Source of the DNA: a virus | Strand: one strand, 5' to 3' | Virus record (IMG/VR): IMGVR_UViG_3300047478_000207 | Location: 1-21,283 of that record | Length of the DNA: 21,283 nt | Shown: in pieces, positions 18,184-21,283 of the stretch | How the letters are laid out: every line of letters begins with the position of its first letter | Numbering within the stretch: position 1 is the first letter of the stretch | Notes under the pieces: generated by a model | What the model saw: the letters and a program-made list of their open reading frames with translations, nothing else | Told to the model about the DNA's origin: nothing | Databases searched by the model: none | Position numbers and translations under genes: made by a program

Positions 18184-18424
18184 AATCTTTTCCTTTTGCA
18201 AATACAGGAAGCTTTGACCATGACATAGGCGAACCACCATCGCATGGGTCTTTGAGTGTCTGAGGGGTTTCCCTCTTTCCGCACTTCTTGCAAATCTTCT
18301 GCTTCCCCTGCCCTAAATGTTCTAGGCTTTCAAAAACGTGTTCCACTTGACACCTTCTTTCGTGAGTGTTACCTTTGAGTGGATTTCTGCTATAGTTTCT
18401 GTTAGCATTTTTTCTTCCTCCCAA
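18161..18424 (-). CDS. Small zinc-ribbon-like protein between terminase genes (TTG start)
   Basis: This 87-residue protein is not a family I can name. It has a metal-binding look: CQVEH near residue 25, CKKCG at about 45-49, and CDGGSPM at about 61-67, with many Lys/Arg at the N-terminus. Small phage proteins with H-x(n)-CxxC-x(n)-C and a 'GG.PM' end are often found near terminase genes. No ATG lies in the reading frame before the cysteines. The TTG at 18424 has a run GGGGGGAGG eight bases upstream, which decides the start. It overlaps the large terminase start by 23 bases and follows the small terminase by 50 bases. A DNA- or packaging-related role is only inference. Confidence 0.6.
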   Translation of the reverse strand: MGGRKNANRNYSRNPLKGNTHERRCQVEHVFESLEHLGQGKQKICKKCGKRETPQTLKDPCDGGSPMSWSKLPVFAKGKDYDPFSRT

Positions 18425-18432
18425 TTCGACTG

Positions 18433-18441
18433 CCTCCCCCC
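18433..18441 (-). promoter_or_regulatory. Strong ribosome binding site before a TTG start
   Basis: On the minus strand GGGGGGAGG ends eight bases before TTG 18424 and supports that unusual start. The same bases form part of the left arm of the plus-strand terminator, so an RNA hairpin on either strand could mask it. Confidence 0.55.
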
Positions 18442-18476
18442 ATTCTCGTTTTTGACAAGCAGAGTGGGGTTTTTTT
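18438..18476 (+). terminator. Intrinsic terminator pointing against the operon
   Basis: On the plus strand CCCCATTCT (18438-18446) pairs with AGAGTGGGG (18461-18469): nine pairs with one G-U, a 14-base loop, then seven T bases (18470-18476). Read on the minus strand there is no T-run after the hairpin. It sits between small terminase and zinc-ribbon genes, where no plus-strand gene was found. Confidence 0.7.
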
Positions 18477-18939
18477 ATTCTTGGGAAAGTGTTTGTGTCA
18501 TGGCCTGTATTTGTTTGAGGATTTGCTCTTTCTTGGCCTCGAGTTCCTGCTGGGTTAATCCTGCATTCACATTCTCATTCTTGATTGTCTGCTTATCCTG
18601 ATAGGTTTCGTTGTGTTTCCCTGCAATCCACATTCTCGACTTAATCATAGACATTCTCATGCCATCTGTAATGGTTGGGTCTTCCGCAACATCGAGTGTC
18701 TGGTAAGCAAGGACTGATGCCCCCATCTCTATCGCCTCAATATACGCCTCCCTGAAGTCATCAAACGCTTTGCACCAAAGCATCACATCCGACTCACTCT
18801 TGATTACCCCCTGCCTCTTTAAACTGGTAAGTGTCGTCCCCTCTGCTACAGCGAGAAGAACAGCCTGAGCGGTATCTGGATGGAATGATGCAAGAGCCTT
18901 CTTGATAAAGAGTGTCTTTACGCCTGTTTCAATTCTCAT
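18475..18939 (-). CDS. terS: Terminase small subunit (probable)
   Basis: This 154-residue protein has the architecture of a small terminase. A helix-turn-helix-like N-terminal region (about residues 15-60, with AVAEGTTLTSLKRQGVIKS then VMLWCKAFDDFREAY) would bind the packaging site. A helical oligomerisation segment follows. RMSMIKSRMWIAGKHNETY at about 101-119 is a family-like pattern ('R...K..W...K..P..Y'). The C-terminus is Gln/Glu/Lys-rich and helical. AGGAGG four bases before the ATG gives a strong start. It precedes the large terminase with one small gene between, the usual order. A gene-free region of about 530 bases lies upstream. Confidence 0.82.
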   Translation of the reverse strand: MRIETGVKTLFIKKALASFHPDTAQAVLLAVAEGTTLTSLKRQGVIKSESDVMLWCKAFDDFREAYIEAIEMGASVLAYQTLDVAEDPTITDGMRMSMIKSRMWIAGKHNETYQDKQTIKNENVNAGLTQQELEAKKEQILKQIQAMTQTLSQE

Positions 18940-19470
18940 AGAGCCTCCTTGTTTTTACATTAACCACAAAAAAAACACTTGTCGAGTCTGAAGAAATATT
19001 GCATAATTGTCCTTGCTGTTAAAGCCGTCCGTTTTGCTTGTGTTTTCAATCGAGAACTGAAAAACAAGGAATGCCATTAGGAAATGATTGACGACTTGCT
19101 GGTACCTAATGATGAAGCTCCTGCCAGAACCATGGGAGAACCCGAAGTGAAGTGTGTTGAGGGGGTAAGCGGTCTTCTAGAGGCTGGATGAGAAAGACAC
19201 ACCGTTGTGGGGATTACTAGATGAACCCATGATACAGTATGAAGCGATAGACGGCTCCGAAGAAACCAATCTTCCTGCATTATTAGCTCCCTGTAGAACT
19301 CAAGCCCTCTTATGGGGGGGCGGGGTTAAGTCGCTTTGCGAGATAGTTCTACAGTTTTGCTCCAGACTCACCAAAGAAACCCACCCCACACTCAGACAGT
19401 AGATAGCGAAGCCAACAACTGATAACACGTCAACTGTAGCAAGCTTGCATCTTAGGGAAGAGAGAAGAAA
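18940..19470. other. Gene-free region rich in inverted repeats; candidate structured RNA
   Basis: About 530 bases between helicase and small terminase hold no convincing gene: the short open frames on both strands lack family resemblance. Several inverted repeats crowd the part from 19042 to 19354. They include CATTAGG (19075-19081) with CCTAATG (19105-19111), CTCC (19118-19121) with GGAG (19134-19137), CGG-TCTT-CT (19170-19178) with AG-AAGA-CCG and bulges (to 19204), and CTGTAGAACT (19291-19300) with AGTTCTACAG (19345-19354). I see no tRNA, tmRNA, or group I or II intron core. The strand of any transcript is not decided. Confidence 0.45.
19291..19354. repeat. Perfect 10-base inverted repeat enclosing two smaller hairpins
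   Basis: CTGTAGAACT and AGTTCTACAG enclose 44 bases. Inside, CTCAAGCCC (19299-19307) can pair at seven of nine positions with GGGGTTAAG (19322-19330), and TCGC-TTT-GCGA (19331-19341) forms a perfect four-pair hairpin. Together they make a three-way junction, the best evidence for RNA structure in the gap. Confidence 0.6.
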
Positions 19471-20682
19471 TCACTCCACCACTGCAATCAACGCACGCTG
19501 TTTCGCTCTTGTGAGTGCCGTATAGAACCATTGTCGATTAACAGACCGACGTTCCAAGACTATCAAAACAGTGTCGTATTCACTCCCTTGAGATGCGTGT
19601 CCAGTGATGGCGTACCCGTAATCTGCTTTGAGAGTTTGGTTGGAAACAGCACCAAAATCAGGCCAGTGTTGGTCAAGATTAATGTTCTCTCCAAAGAATG
19701 TTTTCTCAAATTGTGTGTCCTCACCAGTTCGCTCAAACCTCATTCTCAGCTTCCCAGTTTTGTTCCCCTTAATAAGCCTTGAAGACTTCACCTCAATTAT
19801 CTCTCCATTCACAAACACGTCTTCCCCAATCACCGTATTCTTGAGAATCAATCGCTCACCTTTTATTGGTATAACGCTCTTGATTCCACGAGCCTTGCGT
19901 GTTTCCTGATTTAGCATCTTGCGTGTCTTGTTCGTGTAGCAAATGGTCTGGTCATAGTCCTTCATCATCTCAGCAATCTCTTCAATCGGTAGAGTTTCAC
20001 ACATATACCCAAACTCATTCCCAAGCAGGCTATCAAGTTTCAGCCATTCCCCCTCCTTCCCTCTCGTCTTCGTTGCAAGGGCAAGGATTGGATTATCGAG
20101 TGCTGTCCTAAAAACCTCAGTCAAGGTAAAATCAGCTTTCGAGAAATACAGCTCATCTTTCACTGGTGGCAACTGCTCGGGGTCACCCACGGCAATAATA
20201 CGCATTCCCAGCTTCTCTAATTTTTCACCGTACACTTTCCTTCCAACCATCGAACACTCATCAATAATCACCGTCATCCCTACAGCATCTTCCTTGCTTA
20301 TCGCATCAACAGGTATAATTGTGCTGTACTGCTTATGAAGAAGCTGTATTTCCTCCAATACCAGTTTGTCCTTTGTATCCCTGTACCTTGCCTTAAGGTT
20401 CTCGTAGTGCTGAGCCACCTTCTCTGTCATAAGAGGTGTCGATGCCTTAAACAAGAACGAGAACAGCGTTGACGCATTCACACCCTTATTCTGAAGCACT
20501 CTGACAGCCTTATTCGTTGGTGCTGTAAAGATGTACTTTGTTCCTTCCTCATCCATACGCCTCATCAACTCCGACAGGATTGTACTCTTCCCTGTCCCTG
20601 CATATCCGAAGATTGTCACAGACTGGTTGGGGTTATTCATGCAGTAGTCAATAGCTTCCTGCTGTTGCTTAGATAGTTGCAT
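19471..20682 (-). CDS. SF1 DNA helicase (Dda/RecD2-like)
   Basis: This 403-residue protein is a probable 5'-3' single-strand DNA translocase or helicase for replication or recombination. Motifs seen: I, GYAGTGKST (26-34); Ia, TAPTNKAVRVL (53-63); II, DECS (141-144); III, GDPEQLPP (166-173); V, ITGHASQGSEYDTV (359-372); VI, YTALTRAK (387-394). The DECS box and the compact two-domain size fit T4 Dda-like SF1B enzymes better than UvrD/Rep. The protein is complete. The ATG has AAGGAG six bases upstream, and a promoter lies about 26 bases before it. It is the first minus-strand gene of the window and is separated from the packaging genes by the gene-free region. Helicase identity is firm; its exact task is not. 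Confidence 0.94.
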   Translation of the reverse strand: MQLSKQQQEAIDYCMNNPNQSVTIFGYAGTGKSTILSELMRRMDEEGTKYIFTAPTNKAVRVLQNKGVNASTLFSFLFKASTPLMTEKVAQHYENLKARYRDTKDKLVLEEIQLLHKQYSTIIPVDAISKEDAVGMTVIIDECSMVGRKVYGEKLEKLGMRIIAVGDPEQLPPVKDELYFSKADFTLTEVFRTALDNPILALATKTRGKEGEWLKLDSLLGNEFGYMCETLPIEEIAEMMKDYDQTICYTNKTRKMLNQETRKARGIKSVIPIKGERLILKNTVIGEDVFVNGEIIEVKSSRLIKGNKTGKLRMRFERTGEDTQFEKTFFGENINLDQHWPDFGAVSNQTLKADYGYAITGHASQGSEYDTVLIVLERRSVNRQWFYTALTRAKQRALIAVVE

Positions 20683-20707
20683 TTATTCTCCTTTTGTTTG
20701 GTAATTA

Positions 20708-20736
20708 ACTATAGCACAATCGTAATAATGGGGCAA
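20708..20736 (-). promoter_or_regulatory. Sigma70-like promoter for the helicase gene
   Basis: On the minus strand TTGCCC (20736-20731) and TATAGT (20713-20708) are separated by exactly 17 bases. They match the consensus at four and five of six positions. The predicted transcript starts about 20 bases before the helicase ATG. It may also feed the genes to the left, depending on what happens in the gene-free region. Confidence 0.55.
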
Positions 20737-20773
20737 CTCGGTTTTTTTAATCTTGTTAAAAATGCCGTTCTTT

Positions 20774-20803
20774 TTGAGGGTAAATTTAAGTACCCTATAT
20801 ACT
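20774..20803 (+). promoter_or_regulatory. Possible sigma70-like promoter, plus strand
   Basis: TTGAGG (20774-20779) and TATACT (20798-20803) are 18 bases apart, matching the consensus at four and five of six positions. It would give a leader of about 190 bases before the 57-residue gene. The surrounding AT-rich run makes chance matches likelier. Confidence 0.35.
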
Positions 20804-20878
20804 ATATGAAAAGTGTATCACAAGCTGTTGATTTAAAAGGCTTTTTTGGAGGTTCATTACAAACAGGTTTGAAATGGC

Positions 20879-20927
20879 GACCATTTTCTTGATGTCAGGA
20901 ATATGGTCATTTGGGTTTGGATAACTC
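20879..20927. repeat. Imperfect direct repeat, unit A
   Basis: Unit A begins with GACCAT, returns to ATGGTC (20903-20908) as an inverted repeat, and ends TTTGGGTTTGGATAACTC. It resembles unit B at 21191-21239; over the last 25 bases 21 are identical. It ends ten bases before the -35 box of the plus-strand promoter. Confidence 0.6.
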
Positions 20928-20937
20928 TTGTTTTCCC

Positions 20938-20966
20938 TTGACCATGGCACCACCACATGCTCTAAA
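20938..20966 (+). promoter_or_regulatory. Promoter for the plus-strand small gene
   Basis: TTGACC (20938-20943) and TCTAAA (20961-20966) are exactly 17 bases apart, with a TGC extended -10 just before the second box. The predicted start lies about 27 bases before ATG 21000. Five of six positions match at -35 and four of six at -10. Confidence 0.55.
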
Positions 20967-20999
20967 TTTCGAATACGAACAAACAAACAAGGGGACACA

Positions 21000-21173
21000 A
21001 TGCCTGACTTAGAACAACGCATCGATACCATCATCGACCTTCAAAAGCGACTGCACAACGAAATTTCAGAACTCGCATCTTGTCATCTTGTCCCAACAAA
21101 AGTAATGGACACTCTTGGGGCTATCACACTCCTTTTGGATGAAATTGAACCCCGAAAAGTGAAGTCATTTTGA
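21000..21173 (+). CDS. Small helical protein of unknown function, divergent from all other genes
   Basis: This 57-residue protein is the only plus-strand gene I accept. It is acidic in its first half, with a regular heptad-like helix (EQRIDTIIDLQKRLHNEI, residues 5-22), a break near VPTK (31-34), and a second hydrophobic helix (GAITLLLDEI, 40-49). This suggests a small coiled-coil or helical-hairpin protein. The ATG has AAGGGG about five bases upstream and a good promoter before that. Repeat units A and B flank it. I do not recognise the family. Small divergent genes beside replication genes are often regulators or host-takeover factors, but nothing in the sequence shows DNA binding. Confidence 0.6.
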   Translation: MPDLEQRIDTIIDLQKRLHNEISELASCHLVPTKVMDTLGAITLLLDEIEPRKVKSF

Positions 21174-21283
21174 AGTGTCCACGGGTTCTAGACCATATCG
21201 TTGGTTTGCACGAAATGGTAATTTGGATTTGAATAGCTCACGGGTATATGGTGGTATATATCATCAGGTACCACCCCCCATCG
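21174..21283. other. Right-edge non-coding segment with repeat unit B and hairpin
   Basis: After the small gene come CACGGGT (21180-21186), repeat unit B (21191-21239), a second CACGGGT (21239-21245), and the inverted repeat GGTGGTA/TACCACC (21250-21256 and 21269-21275, 12-base loop). No T-run follows the hairpin, so an intrinsic terminator is not supported. The window ends eight bases later. Confidence 0.5.
21191..21239. repeat. Imperfect direct repeat, unit B
   Basis: Unit B begins with GACCAT, returns to ATGGT (21215-21219) and ends TTTGGATTTGAATAGCTC. As in unit A, the outer inverted pair is kept although the bases between differ, which suggests that the symmetry matters. Confidence 0.6.

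Larger units (their letters stand above)
20683..20999. other. Divergent control region
   Basis: This 317-base stretch between the helicase start and the plus-strand 57-residue gene holds no gene I accept. It contains one promoter-like element on the minus strand (20708-20736), two on the plus strand (20774-20803 and 20938-20966), and repeat unit A (20879-20927). An AAATGG-CGA-CCATTT inverted repeat (20872-20886) overlaps the start of that unit. Confidence 0.6.

Noticed and set aside
19200-19260. A possible tRNA T-arm (GGGTTC...) on the minus strand.
   Set aside because: The loop does not fit the conserved T-loop, and no acceptor stem, D-arm or CCA end lines up around it.
19077-19280. 67-codon minus-strand open frame with a GGGAG site before its ATG.
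   Set aside because: The protein is Ser/Pro/Leu-rich without any recognisable pattern, and it runs across the inverted repeats of the gene-free region. I treat it as chance.
19042-19360. Group I or group II intron, or tmRNA, as the source of the stems.
   Set aside because: I could not find the group I core motifs, a domain V hairpin, or tmRNA ends. The helicase and small terminase on each side are complete, so no gene is interrupted.
19205-19402. 65-codon plus-strand open frame with a TTG start.
   Set aside because: No ribosome site, no family pattern, and it covers the 10-base inverted repeat.
19439-19448. GCAAGCTTGC, a perfect 10-base palindrome downstream of the helicase.
   Set aside because: Too short and isolated to interpret; no T-run follows to make a terminator.
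20677-20892. 71-codon plus-strand open frame overlapping the helicase start.
   Set aside because: It has no ribosome site, begins inside the helicase start region and spans a promoter; a shorter start at 20806 also lacks a ribosome site.
20795-21034. 79-codon minus-strand open frame opposite the control region and the small gene.
   Set aside because: It runs over the plus-strand promoter and repeat A and overlaps the start of the better-supported plus-strand gene; no ribosome site supports its start.

Overview
The window is a piece of the genome of a tailed, short-tailed (podovirus-type) double-stranded DNA phage, or a prophage of that kind. Almost all genes lie on the minus strand, so the map reads right to left: SF1 helicase, small terminase, zinc-ribbon protein, large terminase, small linker protein, portal, Bbp19-like protein, scaffold, major capsid protein, Bbp16-like cement protein, a 120-residue unknown, tail adaptor, tail nozzle, T7 gp13-like GNAT protein, T7 gp14-like protein, a transglycosylase ejection protein, and a giant protein that runs off the left edge. 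The capsid block resembles the Bordetella phage BPP-1 type and the tail/ejection block resembles T7. Strong AGGAGG-type ribosome sites and sigma70-like promoters fit a Gram-negative host, but nothing here names it. No integrase, lysis cassette, RNA polymerase, reverse transcriptase, tRNA or CRISPR array was seen.

Layout. Bases 1-4403: 5' part (1467 codons visible) of a giant virion protein with a Gly-rich hydrophobic stretch, a winged-helix segment, a Pro/Glu linker and an HEFGH zinc-peptidase motif. Bases 4393-7897: three ejection-type proteins. Bases 7894-11762: tail nozzle and adaptor. Bases 11782-14649: unknown, cement, capsid, scaffold and Bbp19-like genes. Bases 14639-16619: portal and small linker. 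Bases 16620-16701: a promoter and a palindrome dividing the terminase from the virion genes. Bases 16702-18939: terminase genes with a zinc-ribbon gene between them. Bases 18940-19470: a gene-free region rich in inverted repeats. Bases 19471-20682: helicase. Bases 20683-21283: divergent control region with a 57-residue plus-strand gene flanked by two copies of an imperfect repeat.

Working together: the terminase pair packages DNA through the portal into a shell built by capsid, scaffold and cement. The adaptor and nozzle close the vertex. The gp13/gp14-like proteins, the transglycosylase protein and the giant peptidase-like protein probably form the ejection machinery that crosses the cell envelope. 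Genes from 7894 leftward to 1 and from 14649 leftward to 7442 abut or overlap by a few bases, implying one coupled transcript.

Most notable: (1) the tail nozzle protein contains a domain clearly similar to the phage's own cement protein; (2) the 530-base gene-free region may encode a structured RNA; (3) the control region at the right end; (4) an intrinsic terminator pointing against the operon between the two terminase genes.
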